Below are positions 1 through 11,345 of a DNA stretch of 64,000 nt, piece by piece. The position numbers and the translations under genes are program-made. The notes below the pieces were generated by a model. It was not told the origin of the DNA, made no database searches, and saw only the letters and a list, made by a program, of their open reading frames with translations. Source of the DNA: Stercorarius parasiticus (lineage: Eukaryota; Chordata; Aves; Charadriiformes; Stercorariidae); NCBI GenBank assembly GCA_013396915.1, contig VWZL01000187.1, positions 261 to 64,260 of the forward strand, given 5' to 3'. How positions within the stretch are numbered: the stretch's first letter is position 1; each line of letters starts with the position of its first letter.

Positions 1-24
1 GGCGGCGGCGGCGGCGGGCCCGGG
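1..24 (+). CDS. ERI1: ERI1 exon 1, 3' end (partial)
   Basis: The window starts in GC-rich sequence with a run of GGC triplets, followed by a possible donor (GGG|GTAGAC) at 24/25. The next 500 bases are AT-rich and intron-like. If the donor is right, 24 bases would join exon 2 in frame as a Gly/Pro-rich stretch, fitting the low-complexity, poorly conserved N-terminus of ERI1 orthologues. The donor is weak by consensus, and the bases could instead be 5' UTR if translation starts elsewhere. The phase at base 1 cannot be checked from this window. Confidence 0.5.
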
Positions 25-3000
25 GTAGACCGGCCCTGCCTTGTGCTCACCCCGCAAAGGCTGCCAGTAACCGTTTAGAGTCGAAGTGCCGCTAGTTTTT
101 CCTCTTAATTTATTGTTTTATTTCTTTTACATTTATTGGACGTCTGTCCGTGTGTCTCAATCAATATAGATTCCGGTTAATTAAGGTGTTGAGAGAAATC
201 TCTTGATCCTGGTCATGGTTTTGCTAGCTCATACCAGAGAGATAACATTTTCTGTTGAAATTAGGGCGCGCATTCAGATTTTGTCTCTTTGAGCTGCTGT
301 TTGACATGACTTCAGACACCTGCGTTAGTATCCCGTTACTCTTACGCTGATTTTTAAATGAAAATGCTGTTTCAGAGAGGGCTTCAGTATTGATTTCCTT
401 ATCTGTTCCTAAGCTAGTTCAGTCAGTTTGATCACGAGTGAAACAGTGCAATGCTTTACTGCATTTTGGTGACAAAACAACATGTAAATTTTAGTGCTCT
501 AGCTTCTTGTGACCCTCTTAAATGACCTTTGGATTTCTCTTTCTTTTAGGGTAGGCAGCACTGTAGGATCAGTGATCAAGAAACTAATGGGAAAAACTCA
601 ACTGCCAGTTCACATGACTTCAGTGATCCAGTTTACAAAGAAATTGCTATAACCAATGGCTATATCAACAGAATGACCAGAGAGGAGCTCAGAAGTAAAC
701 TTGCAGAGTTCAAGCTTGAAACCAGGTTGGGCTGATTTGTAAACCTTTTGGTTTATTTTTGAAGCAGTAGAGCCATAAGGAATGATTATTCTAAAGCTTA
801 AAAACACACCATACAAAGCGCAAAGCAGACACCAAACGCCACTTGTTTTATGTGCAATCTTGATGCAACTTTTGTTGTAGGATTAGTGCATGTGATACTG
901 CTTAACGTGTTATCAGAAATGTGTGCTGTCTCAGCTGGTAACACAAAGATATGAAATAATATGTAACTGTAGGGTACTTCTCATGTGGTTCTGGTCAAGG
1001 GGGAAAGAACTGCAAGGGTTCTCAGGTGATGTTGCAGACCATTGGTTTATAGAAACTCAGAAGCTTCAGAACATACATATTTTTATTTACTGTACCCAGT
1101 ACAGATCTGATACTGGCTAGAACCTCTGTGGTGATAGGGCTTGGAATTTAATCAATGCAGAGGACAGGTACCTTTAGATGGAGAGTTTGCTAATCTGAAA
1201 TATTGAGATAGAATAATGTGAATAGATGAATGTATTATAAACTGGGTTTGTGCTCGCTGAGGAGGAGGAAAGGGCTAGGAATGCAGAAAGTGCTTCCTGC
1301 TCTGTCAGAAATGACCTGCAAGACCCTTTGATATTGCTGTGGCCAGACAAATGCAAGATGTTGAGAAGAAGGTCAGCTGGCAAAACCAGAGTGTGTTTCT
1401 ATTGGCAGCAGCAATGAGGAAGTAGTGGCGGTGCTGGTGGGGAGTTAACGAAGTTACTGCTCTGGAGGAAGAGGGAATATGAAAGGTGAGATGGAGTCTG
1501 AAAGGAGAAGTCTAGCTTTCCAGAGAAGACGGAGACTGTAGGGGAGAGGATGTTCAGAGGATGAAAAAAAAAAAAAGGAACAGAGATTCATTTGAAGAGA
1601 ATAAAAGAAAACAAAATGGTGTGGGTGGGAAGTGCAGCCTGCCACCTCCACTCCGTCTGCAGATGTTCTGGCTGCATAGGTTTTTTTTAATTCCTTCTTT
1701 GGTTAAATGAGTTTATCCCCTTAGGAGGAAAAAATTTTATCATTACCTGATAACATTTTTGGTAAAACAGGTTAGATTTGTATAGCTATTCAGCAGTTAT
1801 TCTGATTTAAAAATAAAAAAACAGAGTTCAAATTGTGAATGATGTGTTTGTGGTTTCCTCCTATGTTATTAATTTTCTGTTTGTGGTTTTTTTATTCAGC
1901 AGAAAGCTTTAAACTTGTATTTTAGCTAAGCTAGACTTCTTTTGTCAATATATTCAATTAAGTTGGTCAAAATATGTCTTGCATGTAAGCAAATAGTGCA
2001 TCACCTCTAATGTAGTAGTGAACTGAGCAGATTGCCACACACCATCCTTTCCCTTGGGGTTATTTTGATAGCAGATCTTTTCCTCTTTCACCTTTTTTTA
2101 TAGGTTTGATGAAGAAAAAGGTAACTTTCCCCTCCATCAGGTCCCGTACTGTCTCAACTTTGAATGAACTGGTCATTGAATTAAACTAGATTAATAAACC
2201 AAAGTGAAAAAGAGTTAACTCTGTTTGCAGACGAAGCTGGTGTTCTCAAATGCCAGTTTGGTAGTCTGATTCCAGTTTTTCCTTGTGGATCAGTGGGCTG
2301 CTTCTCTGATAATACCACTTGCTACAGGTAGCTCTTACATCTTCTGTGATTTCATTTGCAATGTGTGATTTTAAAAATAACTTCCTTCAAAAAGTAAATT
2401 ATCCTTGTTTATTCAGCTCTGGTTTGGTACGTGGCAGTTCTGGCACTTGCATATGTTTGTATTAAAAAGACGCAGTGAGTAACTTTAATTGCTTGCCACT
2501 GTCCATTTACATGTTAGACACAATCCTCCTGAAAAGCACGATCTTGACCAGGAAGTTTTTCTGACAACTTAAATCTCTAAGTACTATATTTTAATTGAGT
2601 TACTCAAGCTCAATTTTAAATTTAAATTGAGAGAAATTTAAAACGTGGGCATTGTAGCTGGGTTCTGCATTACCTGTGCCACTGATGCAGAAATACCTCG
2701 GGCATCATTTGCTTCAGGCAGGGGGCACGGGGAGATAGGGGTGAAGCAGTACCGCTTCCAGGGCCAGAGGTCGCCTAGGAGCAATCTGCAAAGACTTGGG
2801 CTTTGCAAAGGCTTCGACTGCTGAGTCTTGCTGAACTGGAGGTGACTGCAGAGTGTCTCTGCGCTGTGCCTCGCAGTCTGTCCCCAAATACTGATATCCA
2901 GATGTATTAGTTGTCAGCGGTATCGCAGCATCTGCATTATCCCAGATAATGGAGCATTAACTGTATGATGAAGTTGAATTCAGACTTCATAAGTGCTGGT

Positions 3001-6000
3001 GTTCAAAATTAGGTTAATGAATGATGAACTTCTGAACGTTAAATACAGCTTCAGTTCTACAATGGTGAAATAATTAATTAAATGAGAGTGTGATCTTTGT
3101 CACTTTCCCTGTCTCTTCAGAGGAGTGAAAGATGTGCTGAAAAAGAGACTGAAAAACTATTATAAGAAACAGAAGCTGATGCAGAAGGAACCCATTAATG
3201 GAGATGGCTGCTATGACTATATCTGTGTTGTTGACTTTGAAGCAACATGTGAAGAAGGAAACCCGCCTGAATTCGTACATGAAATAATTGAATTTCCTAT
3301 TGTCTTACTAAACACGCGTACCCTGGAAATAGTAAGTGATCTAATTACTGTGTTGATATGCTATTCTTCGATGTAACTTCTTCGCTCCAGAAAGTCTAGA
3401 TTAGTTTTTAGGTAGATGTTGAACTTCATTAAAAGTAACTTCTCTTTCTTTTTTTTTTTTTTTTTTTTTTTTTCCCCATGAAGATCTATCTTCTGTGCCT
3501 TTTACATACAAACAAAACTTTCTTTCTGTTCTTAAAGCATCTGGAATAGATCATGCTCCTGCTGTTGACTCCCTCTACTGACATGAGGGACTTTCAGTTT
3601 CTCAGTCGTTCCCCCCCCCACGCCCCCTGCTGTTCTTTCCCTGCTTTAAGATCCACAAAGCTATTTCTAGAATTCAAGGGATTCATCATTAACAAGAATT
3701 AGCAAATTCTGTGGTCCTGTGTGAGGCAATCTAGAAGAGACTAACCTGGAAGTCTAGAACATGGGGTTGAGTGAACTCTGCTTCTTGGTGGACTAGACAA
3801 TGTACCCGACTGATAGACAGCTGTGTAACCTGACTTTAAACACTCTTAGTAGGTGTTTGGCAGCCTCAAGTACTCTGTTGTAGTGCAGCTTTTAGGAAAA
3901 ACTACTTGCTGTCTAACTTAGACTGAGTGACTCAGTGAAACAGAGGAAGGGCACACACCTCTCACTAATGGTTCATTTATCAAGAACTTTTAAGAGGAGG
4001 AGGAGGATTTCCAATAGTCACTGTAGCTGCATGTGTGACTCGCTGCAGAAAGAGGATTGTGCCGGTTATTAAAATTGGTTTATTACCTTTAGAGTAGCAG
4101 GAAACAGCGTGGTTTTTTCCTCTGTCCAAAAGGTTTTCTATAGCAGCAGGGATTTGGGGCTTTCTTTTTGTACTGCTCAGTTTCCCAGAGTGAGATCATT
4201 GTGTTTATCTCTGGCTGGCATCCAGAGGTGCATGACTTGTGTGCAGCGTTTGAGGTGTACGGCCGGTTGCCTTCCTTGAATTACAGCTGAGCCTTTAGAG
4301 ATACCACCCAAATCCTTCCCTTTATTCCAGTCTGTCCTTTTCCCCTCTTGGATCCACATCCCTGCCCTTTGGTGCCTACTGGCTGAGAGGAAGGACGTGT
4401 TCTGGTTGGAAAGCCAGCCGTCCATCCCATTGGGAATCTCGTGATAGCCAGTCAGGAGGCTCATATTGGCTCAGGAGGTAAACACTCCTTTTGCCTCCAG
4501 CAGGACAAGTAGCCGCTATTGCCTTTTGGCTATGGGGAAGCCAGAGAAGTTGCCTTGCAGGCTACATAGTGTGCTGCTACTGAGCGTTTGATTCTCTTAT
4601 TACAGGAGGATACCTTTCAGCAATACGTGAAGCCAGAGATTAATCCCAAGCTTTCAAACTTCTGCATCAGTCTGACAGGAATCACCCAGGTAATTTGCGC
4701 TTTTGTTTTTTCAAGAAAAAATAGGAAAAAAAGAGATGTGGTGTTGATGTCTTCAGACTGGTAATCTTTCCTTGTAATTTTTCTGTAAAGTTTATTCTCT
4801 TAATCCTTGGGGTTTTACCCCCTCTCCCAGTTATTACAGAACTGATTTCACTAAGTGGGTCATTTAGGTGTTTGTAAGGGGCTGTAGGGAAAAGCATTCA
4901 CTTTGTAATCCATGTGTAGAAACTTAATCTTTAACAGAGGAAAACACCTTTTGAATTGCGTCAGTTCCTTTTCTAAGATTTTTGTTCTAAAGGGTTTAGA
5001 ATCTTAGGATGGCAATGGCTTGTGATGAAGTGACTTGAGCAGGAGCATGGGAAACAAGCTCCAAGGTTTTAATCTAAGTTCAACAGCTAACTAATTTTGT
5101 TACCTTTATAGTTTTAATTTGGAGGTTTTTAGTGGTGCTTTTGTGGTGCTTTTTTTCAGTTTAGAAAAATCTGACCAATTGTCTGCTTATTTTAATGTGT
5201 AATCTGTTTCTAAAGATTTTTGTGAAGCCAATTTAGTGAGTGAGTGATTTAGTGTGCCTGTATACCAATGTAATTCTTACACTTCGCGCTGTTTTTTTTT
5301 TTTTCTGAAAAAATGTTCCTCTCTTGTGTTTTTGTTTCTTTTAGGACATTGTTGATAAAGCTGATACGTTTCCTCAAGTTCTGCAGAATGTCATAGAGTG
5401 GATGAGACAGCGAGAACTGGGAACAAAGTACAGCTATTCCATGTTGACAGATGGGTATGTCCTTATGTAACCTTCAGCACAGTCTAAAACTGAAAAACAG
5501 TGTTTAATCTTTGTGAGAGTATTGTTAAAGGTGGATCATGACTGCCATTTTGCCATTTTATTATACTTTTACCTGTTGGGAAAATGAGAAAAGCTGAACT
5601 AAACAATTTGAAATGAAGCATAAATCCACTAGATGTCACTGTTCCTTTCCTAGCTTTCTGTATGCAACTAAATGATGTTGAGTATACTTTTTATCCTTTT
5701 CTGTTGTAATTCTCTGTTTACATCTAGTTTTCATATAGCACAAAATACCTGAAAATAACGTTGTTCAATTTCAGTTCTAATCAACTCATAGGCTCTTCTG
5801 AATCTGAGGTTTCGGAGATGTGTGCTGGTTGTGTTGTGTTCTGTGTCTTTTGGTGTTGGTGTTAATAACTCCTGCATGTTTTGCCAGAAAGCAATAATGG
5901 GTTATTCTGTTTATCGAACAAGGAGAAGTGGCTAGCACAGAAAGCTCTCTGTTTTGGCTTAGAGGACTGTGGCTTTGGTGGGTCCCAGCTATGACAAGCT

Positions 6001-9000
6001 TTGTGTGCGAGTGGTTGACTAGTCCTTGAAGTGCCACCTGAACTTGCTCTCTCACAAGGTCTTCATGGGAAAATCAAGTCCCCTAGTGACTGCAAAGTGA
6101 AGAGATCTTTAGATCTAGATATGTCTGTGAGGCAACATTGTTCTTATGATCTTAGCTTTGTTATATGATGAAAGATACTGATTAAGCCTTACCTTATCTA
6201 GCACTGGCCAAGTAATTTTTCTGTAGGTGATGCTTGCTTTTTAGCCATAAAACATCACTATTCTGTTAACATGTCTGCTTTCTTCCTCCTCTTGGAATGA
6301 GGGATTTAAGTAGCACAGATGGTTTTTAACATTAGCTGTGTTGAGGTCAGTGATGCATTTTCACGTTGCTATGCCTGTTGTTTGCCTGGAGTAAGTCTTC
6401 TGCTGTGCTGGATTAAAAAGGCAGTCCTGTGCCGCCCTGTTACAATGACTGCGTTGAACCAAAGAGAGATGAACCTGGAAACAAAACCGGAGTTTATGAA
6501 AAAAGAGCTTGGGGGATCTTAGTATGACTTCCGAACTCTTCTGTTAAGTAAAACACAGATATATATCCCAGTCCATAATATGAGTCGTTTGAAAAAATAA
6601 TGTATCGTAGGAGACGAATGGGTACATAACAAGAGCTTTTTTTAACTAATCCAACTTAGCGAGTAGGAAAATTTTTTTGGCCATGAGACATTTTTCTCAA
6701 AATTCTTGAAGATATGCACAATGACTACAAATCACAGGTCTTTTGTGGTGAAGAACCCATATAATTGAAATGTGGTTGTGTCCAGTGTGAACAGTGAAGC
6801 CATTTAAAAGCTATCACACAAGACTTGAGGTGTACGGTTTACATCCGTGTACACCTTAAAAATAGGGAGTTAAAATAATGTCATTCCAACTTTTTAAGGA
6901 ACTGTGGTAAATACTGCTGTTTGACTAATTTTTTTTACCTATGATTAGATTTCTATCTTTGGAAGCAATAGTGAATTAAAAAAGAAAATGCTAAAGCAAA
7001 ACTAGTGCAAGACTGGTTATATTACTTGGCTTAGAATGCGTCTGGAATCCCCTCAGTAAAATTCCTCAAGGAAAATAGGTGCAGTGAAATCTGTCTGTCG
7101 TATAGGTGAAATTGTGTAGACAGCTGCAAGAGAGGGAAAAAGATTTTATTTTAGCTTGAAGCTTACAAACTTGTTGGAGTGGTTCCCTTCAGGAAGGCTG
7201 CTAGAAGTGCATAGGGTTATAGTTTCATCTTCTTTCCATAAAGGTCTGGTTCTCCTAAAACTAAGTGCCGTCTTGTTTCAGTAACATATGTTAAGTAAGA
7301 TGCATGCATACCCAAGTAATGAGGAAAATTTAAGGTGTCATTTGGTTCCCCAAGGGCTGTGTAAGCATCTTGTTTATTGGCAGGTTTTGGAGTAGATGTG
7401 GTAGGTCGAGAAGTTGGCATGCTATTTTTTATTTGAACCATCCTGGACCTGAAACCATAGTGAAAATCTTGCTCATGTCATTATTTGTTTTCCCCATGAT
7501 TAATAAACTTGTATTTAAAAAGTCTTTACTACGATTATAGCAAAATTATAGCTGATTATAGCATTTTGTTCTTTCCTTAACTGTTTTCCTTCTACTGACC
7601 ACCAAAGAAAAGACAGCTTTTTGTGCTACAGCTGTGCAATACATAGAACGCAGGGCATCCGAATTATATATCACTGATCTTGTTCTCTTTTTCTCTTTTG
7701 ACTTTTTAAGATCTTGGGATATGAGTAAATTTTTGAACATCCAGTGCCGTATTAGCCGTATCAAATACCCTTCTTTTGCTAAAAAGTGGATCAATATTCG
7801 CAAATCATATGGGAACTTCTATAAGGTTTGTACAGATTGCTGTTTCTCTTGCAGGAAAATTTGGTTTAAAAGTCTAGCATGTCCTGTTGTGCTTGTCATC
7901 TTTACTTGTGTAGTATAAAATTATAGTACTTAAACTAGTTGCCTGGGGCCAGATTTTCAACTGTGCTTCATGCCTAGATCTCACTTTACTAATTGAAGAT
8001 CATATAATCTTCTGCATTTTGATTTTAAGCTTGTTTTTAAGAATCAGGAGATGTTCCATGAAGTACAGTCTAAAAATGTCATACGGGTGCTTTTAGATGA
8101 AGTGTGTCAACTGAAAAGACTCTATCAATTTTCCAATTATTTTTTCTTGTTTTCATGTAATGCACTACAAAATTAATTTGCACCACTACACACAGATACC
8201 TCCACTTTTGACAGCGTAATGAGAACAGGGAAAGATTAGGACATACATACAGTGGAATCATATTGTCAAGAGAAGAGTAATACCAAGTTCATTGCTGGAC
8301 CTTATTGCTGCTTTATTTCACTGTCAGATTACCATAAAATTGGTTATTGGAGATTACAGCAAATTCCCAGTCAGTCTAAACTAAGCCGTTTGTTTGAATA
8401 TGATTTCAGCCTAGCTGACTATCTTCTCTTGAAGTGCTTTTTCATACTAAATGTAACCTCTAGGAAAAAAAAAAAGAGGTTAATGTATAATAAGCAGACA
8501 ACTTAACTTAGTGCTAGGCAAATATTACAGGGTTGCTGCATTTCTCCCGCTATGATTGTGCCTTCTGTGCATGACCGTTTCCATTGGAAACATGCTAGAA
8601 CACAGCACACACTTGTTTGTCCTAACAGCTTTAACCTAGACATACCTTCCTTTTCCTGCTCTCTTGAGTAGTGACTGCTTTTTCATCAAAGGCAACGAAG
8701 ATTGTAACTTAGAAGGAATCAGTTTCTTTTTACTTTTTGTGATTATTTTTTGTCATAAATGCAAACAGTTGTAGCATTTATAGTTGTTCTTCTGTTTAGC
8801 TGTTCTGTGCTGATGTTGAATCTGTTCTTAAGCAACAGATAAAATTAATGACAAAGAATGTATTGTAAGTTTCCTGTGGAATATCCCACAACGTGCAGTA
8901 TGTCTCCTCTGCCCAGTTTGTGGGTGTTATTATTGGAGTTGCATATTGCCGGGTTTTGGCGACTGTGCTGTCACCATTCTGCCTAGCTATTAAATCCAGT

Positions 9001-9974
9001 AGTGTGGTGCAATATCCTGGAACTTGTCATGACCCGTGTTCCCCCACCCCAGCCACCACCACCAAGACAACAAACTAAAATTTTCCTTTAAAGTTACCCT
9101 TTTGTTTTTCTTTGACTTTTCCAAAGAACAAACGTATATTTAGTAGTTAATCAAGAGACTTGGGGCTTTTGCTGTTGTAGCACTTTGCATGGGTAAGTCA
9201 GTTAAGCTTCCTTGTCTGTTCATGCTGTTGGTCATTCCTGTAAACATGGGCTGCTGTACATGTTGCTGATCTGTTCCTGTGGTGTTTGGAGGCATTCAGA
9301 AGCTTGATATCAGTGAGAATCAGGAGCCTGGTGCTTCTTTAATCGCATGGTATTTAAAAGGAAAACCAAAATTTTATTCCCTCTGCAATGCCACTTTGGA
9401 TGGTAATTCCTTTTTTATAAGGCTTGTTAAACCTAGCTAAGCCACAGCTTCCACCGCTGCCAGTGCTGGCACATCTTGAGCTGGTGCTTGATATTATCCT
9501 GAGTCTAGACAAGCTCCTGTTGACTATGTCTCCTCTGTAAAAATGAGAGTGTCTGTCTCACCAAGGTGCTTTGAAGTTAAATTGTTAGTGATCTGACAAA
9601 AGCCAACATGAAAGTAGTATGATGTGACTTAAGTAGGCTTAAAATCTGCATATTTTCCTACTGCACTGTGTTAGATTAAAAATACTCGGTACAGAACCTA
9701 ATTCTTGATTGTGGTTCACTTTCTCCATCAGGTTCCTAGGAACCAGACCAAGCTGACAATCATGCTTGAAAAGCTGGGCATGAATTACGATGGGAGACCT
9801 CACAGCGGACTTGATGACTCTAAAAACATTGCAAGGATAGCTATAAGGATGCTGCAGGATGGCTGTGAACTGCGGGTGAACGAGAGAATGCACGCTGGAC
9901 AGCTTATGACAGTCTCCTCCTCAGCCCCCTTAGAGGGAGCCCCTGCTCCACAGATGCCGCGCTACAGAAACTAG
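1..9974 (+). CDS. ERI1: ERI1, 3'-5' exoribonuclease 1 (seven exons, 5' end cut by window)
   Basis: ERI1 (3'hExo/THEX1) is a DEDDh-family exoribonuclease that binds the histone mRNA 3' stem-loop with SLBP, trims histone mRNA and the 5.8S rRNA 3' end, and limits small RNAs. Visible coding exons are about 1-24 (partial), 550-725, 3121-3331, 4606-4689, 5345-5454, 7711-7825 and 9732-9974. Joined at GT/AG sites, exons 2-7 give one frame of 312 codons plus TAG, close to what I recall of the human protein after exon 1 (about 349 aa in total). A SAP RNA-binding domain spans the exon 2/3 junction and the exonuclease domain fills exons 3-7. The catalytic set is complete: Asp and Glu of DFEAT (3233-3241), Asp of LTDG (5450-5452), His (9801-9803) and Asp (9816-9818) of PHSGLDD. 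The start codon and promoter lie left of the window. The identification comes from recalled family sequence, not a search. Confidence 0.96.
550..725 (+). CDS. ERI1: ERI1 exon 2 (N-terminal linker and start of SAP domain)
   Basis: The acceptor is a pyrimidine-rich TTCTTTTAG ending at 549 and the donor is AG|GTTGGG at 725/726. The exon is 176 nt, ending two bases into an Arg codon completed by exon 3. It encodes a Ser/Asn-rich linker, then the conserved FSDPVYKEIAITNG block and the first helix of the SAP domain (EELRSKLAEFKLET). The linker is the most diverged part relative to what I recall of the human protein and appears one residue shorter. Confidence 0.93.
3121..3331 (+). CDS. ERI1: ERI1 exon 3 (rest of SAP domain, exonuclease motif I)
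   Basis: The acceptor TCTCTTCAG ends at 3120 and the donor is ATA|GTAAGTG, close to consensus, at 3331/3332. The exon is 211 nt. It finishes the SAP domain with the basic helix DVLKKRLKNYYKKQK and enters the exonuclease fold with VVDFEATCEEGNPPEFVHEIIEFP. Asp (3233-3235) and Glu (3239-3241) are the first two metal ligands of the DEDDh site. Reading into the intron would stop 15 codons later at 3376, so intron retention would yield a truncated, inactive product. Confidence 0.96.
3449..3473 (+). repeat. Poly(T) run in ERI1 intron 3
   Basis: Twenty-five consecutive T bases followed by CCCC, about 117 bases downstream of the exon 3 donor. It is a simple repeat and likely length-polymorphic. It is too far from the intron 3 acceptor to serve as its polypyrimidine tract. 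Confidence 0.9.
4606..4689 (+). CDS. ERI1: ERI1 exon 4 (exonuclease domain)
   Basis: This is an 84-nt, 28-codon symmetrical exon (phase 0 at both ends), acceptor TTATTACAG ending at 4605, donor CAG|GTAATT at 4689/4690. It encodes EDTFQQYVKPEIN through SLTGITQ, the strand-helix segment between catalytic motifs I and II. Because it is symmetrical, skipping it would keep the frame while removing part of the nuclease core. Confidence 0.95.
5345..5454 (+). CDS. ERI1: ERI1 exon 5 (exonuclease motif II)
   Basis: The acceptor is a T-rich TTTCTTTTAG ending at 5344 and the donor is GG|GTATGT at 5454/5455. The exon is 110 nt and ends two bases into a Gly codon. It encodes DIVDKADTFPQVLQNVIEWM and then SMLTDG. 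The Asp of LTDG (5450-5452) is the third acidic metal ligand, equivalent to Asp234 of human ERI1 as I recall the numbering. Confidence 0.95.
6825..6859 (+). repeat. Short imperfect inverted repeat in ERI1 intron 5
   Basis: The left arm AGGTGTACGG (6828-6837) and right arm CCGTGTACACCT (6845-6856) pair around a 7-base loop with a two-base bulge. The pairing extends weakly outward through TT/AA. It is a compact hairpin with no larger repeat boundaries visible around it. Function is unknown. Confidence 0.6.
7711..7825 (+). CDS. ERI1: ERI1 exon 6 (exonuclease domain)
   Basis: The acceptor ACTTTTTAAG ends at 7710, using a less common AAG, and the donor is AAG|GTTTGT at 7825/7826. The exon is 115 nt. 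It encodes SWDMSKFLNIQCRISRIKYP then FAKKWINIRKSYGNFYK, nearly invariant in the ERI1 orthologues I recall and part of the nucleic-acid-facing surface. Reading begins at base 1 of the exon by completing the split Gly codon from exon 5. Confidence 0.95.
9732..9974 (+). CDS. ERI1: ERI1 exon 7 (motif III, C-terminus, stop)
   Basis: The acceptor CTCCATCAG ends at 9731. The exon encodes 80 residues and a TAG stop at 9972-9974. It holds KLTIMLEKLGM, then PHSGLDDSKNIARIA with the general-base His (9801-9803) and final metal-binding Asp (9816-9818), then the C-terminal tail ending MPRYRN. The tail is Pro/Ala-rich and less conserved. The 3' UTR begins at 9975 in the same exon. Confidence 0.96.
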   Translation, partial: VPRNQTKLTIMLEKLGMNYDGRPHSGLDDSKNIARIAIRMLQDGCELRVNERMHAGQLMTVSSSAPLEGAPAPQMPRYRN

Positions 9975-10107
9975 CAATTTGGAGGTTCTGCCTTAGGAAC
10001 TGCTCTCAGATACCCGCTAGACTGTTAACAGCTTATTAAACGGCCACCTCTGCCAACCTGTCTGCAATGCAGAATCTGAAAGCACCTTAACTAATAGTCT
10101 CTGTTGA

Positions 10108-10113
10108 AATAAA
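10108..10113 (+). terminator. ERI1: ERI1 proximal poly(A) signal AATAAA
   Basis: A canonical AATAAA lies 134 bases after the ERI1 stop, followed by a GTGTG and T-rich stretch (10117-10150) that could serve as the downstream element. It is the first plausible cleavage signal of the gene. Confidence 0.6.
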
Positions 10114-10652
10114 GAGGAGTGTGAAAGCTCTTTGCTCTTTGAAGCCTGTTACAGCATTATTTTTTTTTAATAATGATGATTTTTTTTGTTGCTTTTTTGC
10201 AACTTTTCTAGCAGTAAGGTTGATATGCAGAATCCAGGCAAAGTGTTAAGCTTTTAGGAACATGTAATTTAAACATGTGCGAAGATCGATTGGGCTTGTG
10301 CGCTGCTGTTCCACCCCAGCCTGTGGGTAGTATTTTTTCAGTATGCTGTACTGTAATGATATCTAGCATCTGATTATTCATTGCACACAAATAAGACATT
10401 GCTGGAAGAACTAAAATAGCAAGTGGTCAGGCTGGCCTTTCCTGATAAGGCACTGGCCTAACCCTGATAAGGGTTCCTGCTGGTAATTTTTTTTTTCTTT
10501 TTTTTACAAAGTCTAGGAGAAATGGGAGCATGTTCATCAATTCTAAAGCAGTAGAGAAGTTCTGTGTTGTTTGGGTTTGTTGGGGTTTTTTTTGTTTTTT
10601 TTTTTCTTTAAGGGATATGTTTGCTTCCACATCAAATAGAAGCTGAGTATTG

Positions 10653-10658
10653 AATAAA
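10653..10658 (+). terminator. ERI1: ERI1 second poly(A) signal AATAAA
   Basis: A canonical hexamer in AT-rich sequence about 680 bases past the stop, with T-rich sequence at 10684-10694. It would give an intermediate-length 3' UTR. Confidence 0.45.
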
Positions 10659-11316
10659 AATTCCATTCATGCAGTATGATAGTAGTTTTTTTTAACCTGT
10701 ATTTAAAAAGAGAAGGTTCTTCAGATTTTCACTTTGATGATCGTATCTCCTATTCCTGCTGCACTCATATCTGCATTTTGTTTAATGTTGCTTCTAGACA
10801 CTGTCAGCCATTTGGACTTAAGAATGAGTGAAGTAAAAATAAGTTCAAAACATGCCAGATCGTCAAAATTTTGTGCTCTCTGGTTGTTACATAAAACAAA
10901 ACAAGAAGCTTCTAGTTCATAGTTAAAGACATACTCAACTATTTTTGGTACCTTCCTGTACCTCTGCCAACATAAAGCTATGCCTTTATCTCAAAATCTA
11001 ACATTGGAAGATTAATGTAATTTTATTAGTAAAGGCCACATCTAATTATTAAAAAGTTCTGCTTTCTTCCTAGACCCCAGATAAGATGATATTCAAAAGA
11101 GACCAAATTGTTGATTTTGCTTTGTCTCTATGGGCTTGTTTATGAAGTACAACATTACCGTGATCAGCTTTGCATTAGAATGGCTTGTTCTGAAAAGCAG
11201 AATGATGTATTTTGATTGCTCTTAGTCAAAAAAAAAAAAAAAAGTTAGTTTGGTATCCCTGTATTGTAATTCATTCATTCTTTCTACCACTTACATACAG
11301 GAAACAACCAATTCAT

Positions 11317-11322
11317 AATAAA
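11317..11322 (+). terminator. ERI1: ERI1 third poly(A) signal AATAAA
   Basis: A canonical hexamer followed by GCTTTGTTGAG, which resembles a GU/U-rich downstream element. It would give a 3' UTR of about 1.35 kb. Another AATAAA occurs at 13671-13676 and could be a still more distal end. Confidence 0.45.
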
Positions 11323-11345
11323 GCTTTGTTGAGAATATTCACTGC

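Larger units (their letters stand above)
25..9731 (+). other. ERI1: ERI1 introns 1-6
   Basis: Introns are 25-549, 726-3120, 3332-4605, 4690-5344, 5455-7710 and 7826-9731. All are AT-rich with T-rich acceptor tracts and GT...AG ends. Apart from the poly(T) run, the hairpin and an unexplained antisense open frame listed elsewhere, I see no nested gene, RNA gene or recent transposon in them. Confidence 0.85.
9975..11345 (+). other. ERI1: ERI1 3' UTR (minimal and extended forms)
   Basis: AT-rich sequence follows the stop codon in the same exon. Poly(A) signals at 10108, 10653 and 11317 would give UTRs of about 0.15, 0.7 and 1.4 kb. T-rich and A-rich runs near 10160-10200, 10490-10610 and 11228-11243 suit an untranslated region. 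The true end could be further right, since AT-richness continues to about 12.9 kb. No long conserved frame is present. Confidence 0.6.

Noticed and set aside
3125..3376. Separate 83-aa ORF
   Set aside because: It is ERI1 exon 3 read on into intron 3, not an independent gene.
4250..6837. 13-base word TTGAGGTGTACGG present in both ERI1 intron 3 (4250) and intron 5 (6825)
   Set aside because: Shared 13-mers are expected by chance within a 64-kb window, and the flanks do not match.
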